NCBI RefSeq assembly: GCF_019599265.1
Contig: NZ_JAHZTC010000014.1
Span: 1-64,000 of the forward strand
Length of the DNA stretch: 64,000 bases
From: Pontibacter sp. HSC-14F20
Lineage (GTDB): Bacteria > Bacteroidota > Bacteroidia > Cytophagales > Hymenobacteraceae
Reading direction: 5' to 3'
Part shown: positions 34,956 through 42,956 of the stretch, in pieces
Layout of the letters: each line of letters starts with the position of its first letter
Numbering within the stretch: the stretch's first letter is position 1
Position numbers and translations under genes: made by a program
Notes under the pieces: model-generated
Told to the model about the DNA's origin: nothing
Seen by the model: only the letters and a program-made list of their open reading frames with translations
The model's database searches: none

Positions 34956-34987
34956 CAAAATTATCATTTAAAATGCATCATTCCAAA
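34956..34987 (-). promoter_or_regulatory. promoter of exported-protein gene (TTTG-N20-TAATTTTG)
   Basis: On the minus strand TTTG (34987-34984), 20 bases, TAATTTTG (34963-34956), then AGC and ATG. Both elements are perfect and the box ends 3 bases before the start codon. Confidence 0.75.
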
Positions 34988-35070
34988 CAATTAATAGGAA
35001 TATTTGCAGACTTGTCTGAAATTTAAAGTGAAAGCAATTTCGGAGGTGGTCAGTGTCTAAATAGCGTGTG

Positions 35071-35475
35071 TTAGCGTGTCGGACCGGGTTTCACGACTTT
35101 CACCTCAACTGGTACTATACCTGCGCTGATGTAGTCGAGCCGTTTGGCTGCCGCCTCACTCAAATCTATAACACGTCCCTTCACAAAAGGCCCCCGGTCG
35201 GTAATACTTACCTTAACTGATTTTTTCGTCTGCAGATTGGTGACCTTTACTTTCGTGCCGAAAGGAAGGGTGCGGTGCGCGGCTGTAAGCTTCCTGCGAT
35301 TATAGGCTTCCCCATTCGCCATCTTACGGCCATGCAGTTTGTTGCTGTAGTAGGATGCCTTTCCTGCCTCGGTATAGCCCCGCTGCCCCATGGCTGGTTT
35401 CGAACTGGTGCAGGCACCTGCACTGAATAAGGTAAAAGCAATTAGCAAAGTGCCACAGAAGTGTTGTAAGCGCAT
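35071..35475 (-). CDS. rlpA: RlpA-like septal ring lytic transglycosylase
   Basis: 134 residues. Lipoprotein-like signal peptide (LLIAFTLFSAGAC, Cys 22). The DPBB domain is intact: EAGKASYYSNKLHGRKMANGE, LTAAHRTLPFGTKVKVTNL, VKVSITDRGPFVKGRVIDLSEAAAKRL. RlpA-type enzymes act on naked glycan strands at the septum, and no SPOR domain is present here. It is the last gene of a minus-strand run with the hydrolase and two envelope proteins. Confidence 0.9.
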   Translation of the reverse strand: MRLQHFCGTLLIAFTLFSAGACTSSKPAMGQRGYTEAGKASYYSNKLHGRKMANGEAYNRRKLTAAHRTLPFGTKVKVTNLQTKKSVKVSITDRGPFVKGRVIDLSEAAAKRLDYISAGIVPVEVKVVKPGPTR

Positions 35476-35502
35476 AAGTACTGGTACAGGTATGGTTTCA
35501 AT

Positions 35503-36201
35503 TTAAACGGAGGCTTCACCAAAGAATTGCCTTATCTCGTGCTGCAGCTGGCTTAGGTTGACCTTTTCCAGGGGATGGTGCGTGTCAGGAAACACTTGTA
35601 GGCTGGCATTGGGCAAGTGCTGATAAGCCCAGGCAGTTTCCTGCAGACTGACCATATTGTCGCGGTCGCCGACACTAACGCGGACAGGCACAGGTATACG
35701 CGACAGGTTTTCTTCTGTAAGCGGTGGATGACTGCCCAGGTGTTGCATCATGTCGGCTGTTCGGCGCATCACGTCCTGCCAATTGGTAGGCTGGTGGCGC
35801 TCAGCTAATATAGCCGCAAAGGCAGGCACTTTTTCCTGTACTTTCTCCGGTTGCAGCATTTTCACTTCTTTCGCTGCCGTGTCGGGGCTCCAGGCAAATT
35901 TAGTAGCTAATGTAAAGATACGGCCTACCCTATCCGGGTGCCGGAGCGCCAGGTATAGTGCCACATAGCCTCCCATGCTATACCCAAATATATTAACCTT
36001 CTGCAGTTGGTGCTGGTCAAGGTAGTGAAGCACATCCTCTGCAAACCGTTCTATACGGAAGGGTTCCTCAGATAATATGCCACCTCCATGTCCCCGAATA
36101 CTCAGGGTATGCACGGTAAAGTCTGCTTCGAGCAACTGCTGAAGGGGATACAGGGTGCTGGCTGCGCCTAAGGCGCCATGGAGAAGGAGCAGATCGGGCA
36201 T
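35503..36201 (-). CDS. alpha/beta-hydrolase
   Basis: 232 residues. It has LLLHGALGAAS at the oxyanion-hole position and the nucleophile elbow GYSMGGYVAL (Ser about residue 98). SVGDRDNMVSLQETAW carries the likely catalytic Asp and DTHHPLEKVN the likely catalytic His near the C-terminus. The fold is complete. The substrate cannot be told from sequence; the family includes esterases and MenH-like enzymes. It lies 8 bases after the upstream gene. Confidence 0.88.
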   Translation of the reverse strand: MPDLLLLHGALGAASTLYPLQQLLEADFTVHTLSIRGHGGGILSEEPFRIERFAEDVLHYLDQHQLQKVNIFGYSMGGYVALYLALRHPDRVGRIFTLATKFAWSPDTAAKEVKMLQPEKVQEKVPAFAAILAERHQPTNWQDVMRRTADMMQHLGSHPPLTEENLSRIPVPVRVSVGDRDNMVSLQETAWAYQHLPNASLQVFPDTHHPLEKVNLSQLQHEIRQFFGEASV

Positions 36202-36209
36202 TAGATACC

Positions 36210-36959
36210 TTATTGTTTTACCTGGTAGTTATAGACGTCAACCGCCTGTGTCAGCTTGTCTTTGCGGAAAAGCTGGATGACCAGCGGCACGACTATAAGT
36301 CCGGCCCCGGCGTATACGGCCGGCGATATGTTAACGGAGTTCGGGTTAGTAGAGCTCTGGGAAGACGACAGCAGGCCGTACGTAAGCAAACCCGCACCCG
36401 CTATACCTACTACTGTCGAGATAGTCTTCTCGCGCTTATGACGCTGGATCAGCACCATGCTAGAGGCGTTGTCAGCAAGGGCCTGCTCCAGGTTCTGCTG
36501 GTTGAAAGTCATAAGTGGGCCGTTGTCTTTGGAGAAGAAGTAAATGCGTCGTCGGCTGGTACGAGGCATGCCATATCCGTATGGGTGATACCCCATGGAA
36601 GCATAATCAATGGTGGTCGTGAAGAACTTGGAAACACGCGGACCCTCCATGATGCGCTTGGCAAAAGAGTCGAAACGTTTGCCGGCGGCCACTCTGGCAA
36701 AGTAACCATCGTTGTTCTGGTATACATCCACCAGCTCAGGAGCATACTTTAGGGTGTCGTCTACTAAAAAGAAATCCTGTTTAAAGAGAGGTGACTTGTA
36801 TTGTACCCGGTTGCCGTACACCACCTGGCCATTGCGCAGCTGTATAAAGTGACGGCCCTTCTGGCGTTGCGGCTGGTAGTTTTCCTGAGAGTATTCCTGC
36901 GCTTGCAGACCAAAGCTTAGCAGCAAGCAGGCAAAAAGTGCAAAGATTGTCTTGTTCAT
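36210..36959 (-). CDS. hypothetical exported protein with C-terminal TM segments
   Basis: 249 residues. Signal peptide (IFALFACLLLSFGLQAQ). The mature part begins YSQENYQPQRQKGRHFIQLRNG and looks beta-rich up to about residue 160. The C-terminal part contains two hydrophobic segments (TVVGIAGAGLLTYGLLS; VYAGAGLIVVPLVIQLF). No recognised family. It is part of an operon with the alpha/beta-hydrolase and the small membrane protein upstream. Confidence 0.7.
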   Translation of the reverse strand: MNKTIFALFACLLLSFGLQAQEYSQENYQPQRQKGRHFIQLRNGQVVYGNRVQYKSPLFKQDFFLVDDTLKYAPELVDVYQNNDGYFARVAAGKRFDSFAKRIMEGPRVSKFFTTTIDYASMGYHPYGYGMPRTSRRRIYFFSKDNGPLMTFNQQNLEQALADNASSMVLIQRHKREKTISTVVGIAGAGLLTYGLLSSSQSSTNPNSVNISPAVYAGAGLIVVPLVIQLFRKDKLTQAVDVYNYQVKQ

Positions 36960-37001
36960 GTAGAAGGGTAATTTCAGCTAAATTTAGAAATAGGCTTAGG
37001 T

Positions 37002-37307
37002 TCAGAAAATAACCGCGAGCATCACGATCATGCCGGCCAGCGCCAGGTATACCCAGCTCATCAGCTGGCCTCTATGCTTACTGGGCACAATATTGCTCAC
37101 TAATACAACGGCTATCAATACGCATAATATATACAATAGTATAAAAGTAACGGCTTTCACCCAATTTGGCACTATCGTATTCTCTGCCTGGTACTGGTTA
37201 TCCATACCCATACCCGACACCAGATAGCGAAGCAGGAAGAACACCACTACTTCAAAGACTATAAAGAAAAACAGACCATAAAGCCTGTTGCGTTTTTGCT
37301 CTGCCAT
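37002..37307 (-). CDS. small three-TM membrane protein
   Basis: 101 residues with three hydrophobic helices: YGLFFFIVFEVVVFFLLRYLV, TFILLYILCVLIAVVLVSNIV and WVYLALAGMIVMLAVIF. A short polar loop lies between the first two. No recognised family. It begins the minus-strand run toward rlpA, with 42 bases to the next gene. Confidence 0.65.
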   Translation of the reverse strand: MAEQKRNRLYGLFFFIVFEVVVFFLLRYLVSGMGMDNQYQAENTIVPNWVKAVTFILLYILCVLIAVVLVSNIVPSKHRGQLMSWVYLALAGMIVMLAVIF

Positions 37308-37710
37308 GTTGCCGGATCATACTGTAGTTCATAACAGCCATCAAGCCAATTTCTTGCCTTGATATACCTGCTAGTATCTTGAGTCAAAACCTGATAAAAG
37401 TTATATCGTGTTTGGTGCTCAAATTTGAGTAAACACTTCTTCACTTAAATATAGTAATAGGAAGCTGATTTTTCACCAGAAGTATAATTTTTCAGAACTG
37501 TTCGTATACCTTACTTAATAGGCTAAGCGGCCTTCGTTTATATTATCAGTAAGGTATATATGAGCCTTGGCATGTTGTTTGCTTTTCATTATTAGGCACA
37601 TATATAGATATTATTACGATTCAGATTGTGCACGTGTGCCTAATTAGTGCAATTTATGGTAAGATAAAAAGAATATGGTTGCACATCTGTAATAATATGA
37701 AACAATTTAA
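37308..37710. other. AT-rich gap with a 10-bp inverted repeat
   Basis: No credible gene. ATTAGGCACA (37591-37600) and TGTGCCTAAT (37635-37644) are exact inverse copies 34 bases apart. The segment is AT-rich and begins the accessory stretch. Promoter-like TATGGTTG occurs before 37711 but lacks the consensus T. Confidence 0.5.
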
Positions 37711-37977
37711 GTGGAGAAACCCGTTAAAATACCAGATGAATGTAGGGATATGAGGTTATTGAAGAATATTAAATTAAACAATCACTATTTTAACTACGGT
37801 GATAAGACACGTAAGATCTTTAGCATTGGCTATGAAGATCTCACAACGCTTATCTATTATCAAGATAACAACAATAACTATACGTTAGTAATATCGAAAG
37901 AAGATGATCCGCCGCTGATAGTAGAAAAAAAGATATCGCGCGCAGAAGCGTTCAGATTAATGAATACCCGGCCCTAA
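37711..37977 (+). CDS. small hypothetical protein
   Basis: Up to 88 residues from a GTG at 37711; an ATG at 37750 gives a shorter version (MRLLKNIKLNNHYFNYGDKT). Lys/Asn/Tyr-rich and probably cytoplasmic. No recognised family. A perfect terminator stem begins within its last codons and holds the stop codon in its loop (37963-37988), which supports it as a real transcribed gene. Confidence 0.6.
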   Translation: MEKPVKIPDECRDMRLLKNIKLNNHYFNYGDKTRKIFSIGYEDLTTLIYYQDNNNNYTLVISKEDDPPLIVEKKISRAEAFRLMNTRP

Positions 37978-37992
37978 AGCCGGGTATTTTTA
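37963..37992 (+). terminator. terminator overlapping the stop codon of the small ORF
   Basis: Perfect 10-bp stem AATACCCGGC (37963-37972) / GCCGGGTATT (37979-37988) with loop CCTAAA containing the TAA stop, followed by T residues. Confidence 0.85.
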
Positions 37993-38005
37993 TTTACAGG
38001 ATATT

Positions 38006-38185
38006 ATGAGGAAGTGGAATAAATATTACAGAATTGCTTTTTGGGGAGCAATTGTAACTTTTATAGCCCAAGTAATCGTCACTGTAGCAGTAGACCCATA
38101 TCTAGCGGCAGTTTTCACCCCTTTTTATGCTGTGTGGGGTATTACAGCTGTGGTAGGTTGGCGCCACGAACATCCACGCCGATAA
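38006..38185 (+). CDS. small membrane protein (59 residues)
   Basis: ATG at 38006 to TAA at 38183-38185. It reads MRKWNKYYRIAFWGAIVTFI and then AQVIVTVAVDPYLAAVFTPF, ending YAVWGITAVVGWRHEHPRR. It has one or two membrane helices with a basic N-terminus and a basic C-terminus. No family recognised. It lies between two terminators/convergent genes and has a plausible N-in topology. Overlapping frames are less protein-like. Confidence 0.55.
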   Translation: MRKWNKYYRIAFWGAIVTFIAQVIVTVAVDPYLAAVFTPFYAVWGITAVVGWRHEHPRR

Positions 38186-38190
38186 TAAGC

Positions 38191-38577
38191 TTAGATCTGT
38201 TTGATATCAATCTGGCGAGGATGGAGCGCAGCATCATGATAGGGTAGTTTCACCCGAAGTTCACCATCCTTGTAAATGGCCTCAATACGGCTTAAATCAA
38301 CCTGTGGTGGCAACGTGAAGATGCGGTTAAACATAGGCACTGCCATTTGGGGATTTTCATGACTTTGCAGCACAGAAAATATTGTGAGCTGATTTTGATG
38401 CAATACCACCTTAAACGACTCCGGATTAACGCCAGCTGCCCACACATTAATCACAGCACTTTTCTTTTTCTTTCTAATCTCAGTATATGTCTCACTAACT
38501 CCACCACCTACTGTGTTCAATAGATCGATCTGGTGAGCAATTGATCTTAAAAACTCTTTATCTTTTATAATTTTCAT
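38191..38577 (-). CDS. Hsp20/alpha-crystallin-type small heat-shock protein
   Basis: 128 residues from the ATG at 38577 (MKIIKDKEFLRSIAHQID). The central region INVWAAGVNPESFKVVLHQNQLTIFSVLQS and the closing NRIFTLPPQVDLSRIEAIYKDGELRVKLPY match the alpha-crystallin domain, including the terminal G-x-L-like strand motif. It is a chaperone that holds unfolded proteins. The C-terminal I-x-I/V motif is present as IDIKQI. It stands alone, convergent with the small membrane protein and divergent from the T9SS gene. Confidence 0.85.
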   Translation of the reverse strand: MKIIKDKEFLRSIAHQIDLLNTVGGGVSETYTEIRKKKKSAVINVWAAGVNPESFKVVLHQNQLTIFSVLQSHENPQMAVPMFNRIFTLPPQVDLSRIEAIYKDGELRVKLPYHDAALHPRQIDIKQI

Positions 38578-39046
38578 CTCTTTCTCCTCTAAGTTTTCAA
38601 AGATTAATGATGCAAAACAGGTGCCAACAGAGTTTGGTGTCAAATTGGCTGGTAAATTCCATTAAAAGCGTCCTGGTTATGTCAAAATGGCCTTAATATA
38701 TAAGTTTATAGATATATTATAAGATTGGCTTTGGTAAAAGAGGAGTATAAGTGTAAATAATTGGTACAATTAAAGAGCAAGATCAAAGGGGAATTTAGTC
38801 CCAATCCGGTGCAATTATTCCCATACAGGGAATTGCTGTGATTTGTTTCTGGTAATAAGACAAATTAGTAGTTGTACTCGCGCAAATTTATCTTTTGTTG
38901 GGTTTTCTGTAGGCAGCTGTCTTTCATGCTGTTGCAGCTACCGATCAAGACAGGGTTTCTTGATTATTTGTACTCTACTCAAAACAAATAGCTTTAAAGT
39001 AAGCTGGCATACTTCTTTCATATATAGTGGCATAAGCAATTAAGCC
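38578..39046. other. divergent gap between hsp20-like and T9SS genes
   Basis: 468 bases, AT-rich. TTTATCTTTTG near 38888-38898 resembles a mis-spaced -7 box. I see no ORF or hairpin strong enough to call. A regulatory role for both neighbours is plausible. Confidence 0.4.
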
Positions 39047-40687
39047 ATGAAACACATTTACATTTTAATTTTCGCCCTACTATTTTCAAGTGCCTCTGCT
39101 TTCGGGCAGAGTGTGATTCTGTACGGACCTAACAATTTTAATGATAACACGGGCATTTCTTTGCCTGCTCCAGCACGTGGTACTGTCGCTATAACAGGAA
39201 GCCAATTGCGAGCAGTTGGTGAGAATGGCAACCAGCAATCCAGAGGTTTTGAAGGTTATGTAGTGATCAGTGCTCGACAGTTTAACTTAAGAGCTGGGTA
39301 CACTTATATGGTGAGCTTTGAAGCCCGAATTTCCTCTAATAATAACAACTCCCCAAGTAGTGTAGCTGTGGTAAGAGGCGGAAGTCAGGCAAGTGCTGGA
39401 AGCGGCTCGAGTACTCCGTTAAATTCTGTTAGTGTGATAAATACTGGTACAACTTTAAATTTGTATACTATCAGCTTCACCGTTTCGCAAAATATACCTA
39501 ATCAGTTTCTGGCTTTGCATGTAATGGATATTGAATCAAATAACGCTGAGTTATACATTGATGACTTGTCTATAACTGAGGTATGTATTGCTCCTAATGC
39601 ACCTGCTGTAGTTAATGGGAGCCGCTGTGGCGCAGGTACTGTAAACATATCTGCTACAGGAGTTCCTGCAGGTGGAAAATATCGTCTATATGGCAACAGC
39701 ACGGGAGGAAATTTTTTGGCTGAATCGACCAACGGTACATTCGTATCACCAATCATATATTCCTCCACTACTTATTACATAAGTGCTGTAAATGCAAATG
39801 GCTGCGAAAGTGCACGTGTGCCTGCAGCCGCAACTATAAATACGGGGCTAATTGCAAACACCGAGTTTGTTAAGCAAAGCTATGAAGCAGGTAAACCGGG
39901 CATAATTAAAGTTAACTCCGACATTATCGACAGAGGACACGCGGTGAGCATAAAGTGGCAATCAGTAAACGTAATTACCGGAGTGATTACTGAGCTAGGA
40001 GTTACAGAGGCACCCGGAGCTTCTCCTGCCTCACTCCCAGTTGCATCAATGCCTGGTGGCGACACGTATTTTCAGGCTACAATTCTGCCTATTGCTTCTG
40101 TATGCTACCATGAGTCATCCCTCTTTGTAACCTCTCAGGAAATTATCTCGCTCCCTGTAGAACTTGTTTCTTTCAAAGGCCAATCTACTAACGACGGAAC
40201 TCAGCTTAACTGGAAGACTGCTTCTGAACGAGATAACAAAGGCTTTGAAGTAGAAGTGTCTGCTGATGGTAAGAACTTCAGGAAAATAGCTTTTGTGGAA
40301 AGTAGAGTAGGTACTACTTCACTCGCGCAGAATTATAGCTTTCTGGATACAAAGTCCGCGGCCGGCACTAACTATTACCGCTTGAAGCAAGTTGACTTTG
40401 ATGGTGCATTTGAGTATTCTAAAACTATAGTTGTAAACCTGACGCTGGCCTCTGCATCTACTGTTTATCCTACCTTGGCCACAAGTGATATCACTGTAAG
40501 ATTAGCTCCTTCTGATGGACAGGTAACAATTGCTGTGGCTGATATGGCCGGAAAGCAGTTGTTGGCAGTTCAAAATCCTTCAGAGCGCCAGGTAGTGTTG
40601 CCGGTGCAGCAACTGCAGCAAGGTGTTTACTTCGTGACAGTGATCTCTGGTACAGGAAAAGAAGTATTCCGTTTCGTGAAGCGTTAA
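39047..40687 (+). CDS. secreted T9SS type-A protein with CBM-like and Ig-like domains
   Basis: 546 residues. Signal peptide (IYILIFALLFSSASAFGQ). Residues about 20-180 look like a carbohydrate-binding-module beta-sandwich ending YIDDLSITEVC. An Ig-like domain follows (YRLYGNSTGGNFLAES...; SSTTYYISAVNANGCES). The C-terminal half repeats the LPVELVSFKGQSTNDGTQLNW module and ends with a type-A sorting domain with YPTLATSDITVRLAPSDGQV and GVYFVTVISGTGKEVFRFVK. It is exported by the T9SS. The AGGTATA word is almost absent here. Confidence 0.88.
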   Translation: MKHIYILIFALLFSSASAFGQSVILYGPNNFNDNTGISLPAPARGTVAITGSQLRAVGENGNQQSRGFEGYVVISARQFNLRAGYTYMVSFEARISSNNNNSPSSVAVVRGGSQASAGSGSSTPLNSVSVINTGTTLNLYTISFTVSQNIPNQFLALHVMDIESNNAELYIDDLSITEVCIAPNAPAVVNGSRCGAGTVNISATGVPAGGKYRLYGNSTGGNFLAESTNGTFVSPIIYSSTTYYISAVNANGCESARVPAAATINTGLIANTEFVKQSYEAGKPGIIKVNSDIIDRGHAVSIKWQSVNVITGVITELGVTEAPGASPASLPVASMPGGDTYFQATILPIASVCYHESSLFVTSQEIISLPVELVSFKGQSTNDGTQLNWKTASERDNKGFEVEVSADGKNFRKIAFVESRVGTTSLAQNYSFLDTKSAAGTNYYRLKQVDFDGAFEYSKTIVVNLTLASASTVYPTLATSDITVRLAPSDGQVTIAVADMAGKQLLAVQNPSERQVVLPVQQLQQGVYFVTVISGTGKEVFRFVKR

Positions 40688-40892
40688 TTAACGCTATACC
40701 TATACCTGGTAAAGAGGCTGGTCCACAGGGCTGGTCTCTTTTATTTTGTGAGGAAAACGTACCACTCTAGGCAAGGTATACCAAAGTCTCCGGCTAAGTG
40801 TAGACAACCAGGCATGTGCAGAATTTAAATATTATTATTTTTTAAAAGGTTATGTCTTAAAACAGATACAGAGCTAAAGTGCAATTCTAAGT

Positions 40893-40923
40893 ATTGCTCG
40901 TATGCAGTTACCAAGTATATTTG
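40893..40923 (+). promoter_or_regulatory. orphan promoter (ATTG-N19-TATATTTG)
   Basis: ATTG at 40893-40896 and TATATTTG at 40916-40923 form a well-spaced Bacteroidota promoter. No protein-like ORF follows for about 390 bases, so the transcript, if any, is unexplained. Confidence 0.6.
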
Positions 40924-41327
40924 CAACACAGGTGCAGATGAAAGGATAGCCTGATGATGATTTCTCATTTTCGGACGACATAGTAGTGATCCCTTATGAT
41001 AAGTCAGCAGATGGACACAGCTGTTGGAGTAGCTTTTTAAATAGTTCGGAATCCCGGCAGGCGGTGGAAACTTGTCTTATTTAGATGGATGAGTATAAAC
41101 TACTGTGCTGGCTTGGCGATAAAGCACAATAAGAGCTATCTGACAAGCTTATCAGGATAGGTTTGTGCAGGATGCTATACCCAGGCTTATAAATGGCAGG
41201 CTTCGCTGCAGTAACCATTCCTTGTGTAGCATAAAGCTTAGCTTTAGTGACCTCACATTTTCACTTAAAGCCACGGCCGCTCCGAATCTTATTTACAACA
41301 CTATTTACCTGAGAGGAAATTCTCTTG
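40924..41327. other. unexplained transcribed-looking gap before SpoIIAA-like gene
   Basis: About 400 bases downstream of the orphan promoter. Only very short ORFs occur (for example ATGGATGAGTATAAACTACT at 41083, 15 codons). It could be a long 5' leader of the gene at 41328, a decayed gene or an sRNA. No terminator hairpin is seen before 41328. Confidence 0.4.
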
Positions 41328-41759
41328 ATGCAAGTTTACTTTCAAAACAGCTTTGTCAAGCTTTCATATGACAAACACCTAAAGCTAGGCAAAGCAGAAT
41401 GGCGCGGTCGCCTGCATGGCGCTGAGCTCAGAGAAGCATATCTGCTTTGCCATGAATTGATCAACCGCTTTTCATTAGTAAGGTGGCTGGCTGATGACCG
41501 TTTAATGGGCACCATATCGCCTGCTGACCTAAAATGGAGCTTAGAGGTACATGTCCCGAGAATGGCTAAAAGTCACTTAAAGCGATTAGCTCGTATACCT
41601 TCGAAATTTGAAGTGAATCGGGAGGCCGTAGGGGTGATGATTAACAAAGGATATACGTTTGATGTTCCTTTAGAAATCCGGGATTTTGAAGATGAAAATG
41701 AGGCCATGGATTGGTTGCTGGAGCCTGCTCAGGTGTCAGCTACTGCCAGCTCTTGTTAG
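41328..41759 (+). CDS. SpoIIAA-like/STAS-like protein
   Basis: 143 residues from the ATG at 41328 (MQVYFQNSFVKLSYDKHLKL). The alternating pattern (short strand, then helix GAELREAYLLCHELINRF, WLADDRLMGTISPADLKW, FEVNREAVGVMINKG, EIRDFEDENEAMDWLL) matches the small SpoIIAA-like proteins frequent in Hymenobacteraceae. The same layout occurs in the protein at 54947-55366, so they are probably distant paralogs. Function unknown. A terminator follows. Confidence 0.7.
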   Translation: MQVYFQNSFVKLSYDKHLKLGKAEWRGRLHGAELREAYLLCHELINRFSLVRWLADDRLMGTISPADLKWSLEVHVPRMAKSHLKRLARIPSKFEVNREAVGVMINKGYTFDVPLEIRDFEDENEAMDWLLEPAQVSATASSC

Positions 41760-41786
41760 TCCTTTTTTAAACTTAATTTATTGTGA

Positions 41787-41820
41787 AGCCGCTGATCTTT
41801 GTCAGTGGCTTTTTGTTTTT
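41787..41820 (+). terminator. terminator after SpoIIAA-like gene
   Basis: Stem AGCCGCTGA (41787-41795) / TCAGTGGCT (41802-41810) with a 6-base loop and one G-U pair, followed by a T-rich run. Confidence 0.8.
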
Positions 41821-41972
41821 AATGGGTGGTCGTGTGACTGATTACTACCTTTCTGGATCTAGCTGGAAGGAGAGCAGCTTTGAGATGTAGGTGAAAGGGG
41901 CTTAGTTGAGGTTGAGGATACTACGCCTTATGGTACCTTGGTCTGGGATGCCAATATATGATTTGGCTTAAA

Positions 41973-42006
41973 AGACCTCGCGGGTCGTAAAGACACCGCG
42001 AGATCT
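41973..42006. repeat. REP-like GC-rich hairpin
   Basis: AGACCTCGCGG (41973-41983) and CCGCGAGATCT (41996-42006) pair over 11 positions with one mismatch around GTCGTAAAGACA. The form AGACC...GGTCT around GTCGTAAAGA is like extragenic palindromic repeats seen in Bacteroidota genomes. Only one copy is in this window, so repetition elsewhere is untested. Confidence 0.5.
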
Positions 42007-42081
42007 GTGGGATGTTATTGTTGCTTAATTTAGAAGGAGTAATCAGGCCTCAGTTTGTATTTTAGAATTTGCTTATAGAGT

Positions 42082-42297
42082 TTAGCTTTCAACAAGTCTC
42101 CATAGAGTGGTCAATAACATTGAAAAGCCACCTATTGCAGCTACAATCTTTTTAATCTTGCCATAATTGTCTCCAGCAAATAGAATAATACTAAAGAGAC
42201 TTATGCCATATATCTCCCGAAGTGAAGCATTAACTTTTAGGCTCTTTTCTCCTGCAGCTTTCATTATTAAGCCTATTGCTTCAGCTTTACTCTGGCT
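42082..42297 (-). pseudogene. in-frame C-terminal extension after a TAA stop
   Basis: On the minus strand the frame of the nuclease-like gene (42298-42903) stays open after its TAA at 42300-42298 for 71 codons. It reads SQSKAEAIGLIMKAAGEKSL and so on, ending WRLVES. It contains a membrane helix or two (IYGISLFSIILFAG; KIVAAIGGFSMLLTTLW). An internal ATG at 42264 could start it separately. Because the frame is unchanged and the amino-acid composition is protein-like, a single nonsense mutation (or read-through) is the simplest reading. With it, the original protein would be about 273 residues with a C-terminal membrane anchor. Confidence 0.65.
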
Positions 42298-42903
42298 TTA
42301 TTCCATGATAGCCTGATAATTCTTTGCTGAGAATGCGTTAGCTTCTTCAGCACCCAATAGCATCCCTTTAAAAGGAATATTATTGCGTTTTGCTAAATTA
42401 AGGAGTTTGCTATTACAGGTATCTACTTCAAAGTTATGGCCATAAAGTTTCCTAAGTAACACATCTAAATTATAACACTGCTGAGCCCTTACTTTTGGGG
42501 CTGACCTTTTCGTGAGGAATTTATACCTAATACTTAATGCATCGAAGCCATACTTTGAGTTCTTCATGTTCCAATGAACCCATATACAGCCATGATTATT
42601 ATTTACAAACTTATAAAACCTGTGTAGTAGTGATCGCTCAGATGCGTCTAGATCATTCTCTGATAGCCTCTTACAATTGTAACTTTTCAATTGGGCCTCG
42701 ACATGTATATTGAAAGAGTTTTGTTCTCTTGTTGCTACGTTATAGATAGAAATTGATGTTACTCTTGGCCTACTGCTTTTAGATCTGTTGAAGCACTCAC
42801 AAGAGTAATGTATTGAAAATACATCACCCTTGTTCCCTAATATATAGTTAGCTTCTTTAAGTCCTTTGCTTCTTTCTTTAGAGCGTGAGGATGTGAACAT
42901 CAT
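42298..42903 (-). CDS. nuclease-like protein of unknown family (truncated?)
   Basis: 201 residues, starting MMFTSSRSKERSKGLKEANY. I do not recognise a named family. Residues 25-70 form strands (KGDVFSIHYSCECF; VTSISIYNVATREQNSFNIH). Residues 95-130 (FYKFVNNNHGCIWVHWNMKN then SKYGFDALSIRYKFL) resemble the motif-II region of DEDD/RNase H-fold exonucleases, where N and D sit in a W-N-x-x-x-x-x-F-D-x-L-x-x-R pattern. The motif I position (about C35-E36) is not a clean DxE, so activity is doubtful. It is AT-rich, has no AGGTATA words, and its frame continues past the stop into membrane segments (42082-42297). It has the look of an acquired gene. Confidence 0.55.
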   Translation of the reverse strand: MMFTSSRSKERSKGLKEANYILGNKGDVFSIHYSCECFNRSKSSRPRVTSISIYNVATREQNSFNIHVEAQLKSYNCKRLSENDLDASERSLLHRFYKFVNNNHGCIWVHWNMKNSKYGFDALSIRYKFLTKRSAPKVRAQQCYNLDVLLRKLYGHNFEVDTCNSKLLNLAKRNNIPFKGMLLGAEEANAFSAKNYQAIME

Positions 42904-42956
42904 TATTTGTTTATTAATGCTTATTTATTCATAACATAGGATAAACGAGTATCGAA

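Noticed and set aside
34591..34971. Plus-strand ORF opposite the exported-protein gene
   Set aside because: It is the mirror of a minus-strand gene that has a signal peptide, a perfect promoter and a terminator; the plus-strand version has none of these.
38041..38247. Plus-strand ORF running into the Hsp20 gene
   Set aside because: Ser/Cys-rich and not protein-like; another frame (38006-38185) encodes a plausible membrane protein.
40712..40745. Hairpin AAAGAG...CTCTTT after the T9SS gene as a terminator
   Set aside because: Only the outer six bases pair well and the inner bases do not; termination here is plausible but not supported strongly enough to list.
41165..41371. Plus-strand ORF overlapping the start of the SpoIIAA-like gene
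   Set aside because: Composition is not protein-like and it overlaps a well-supported gene.
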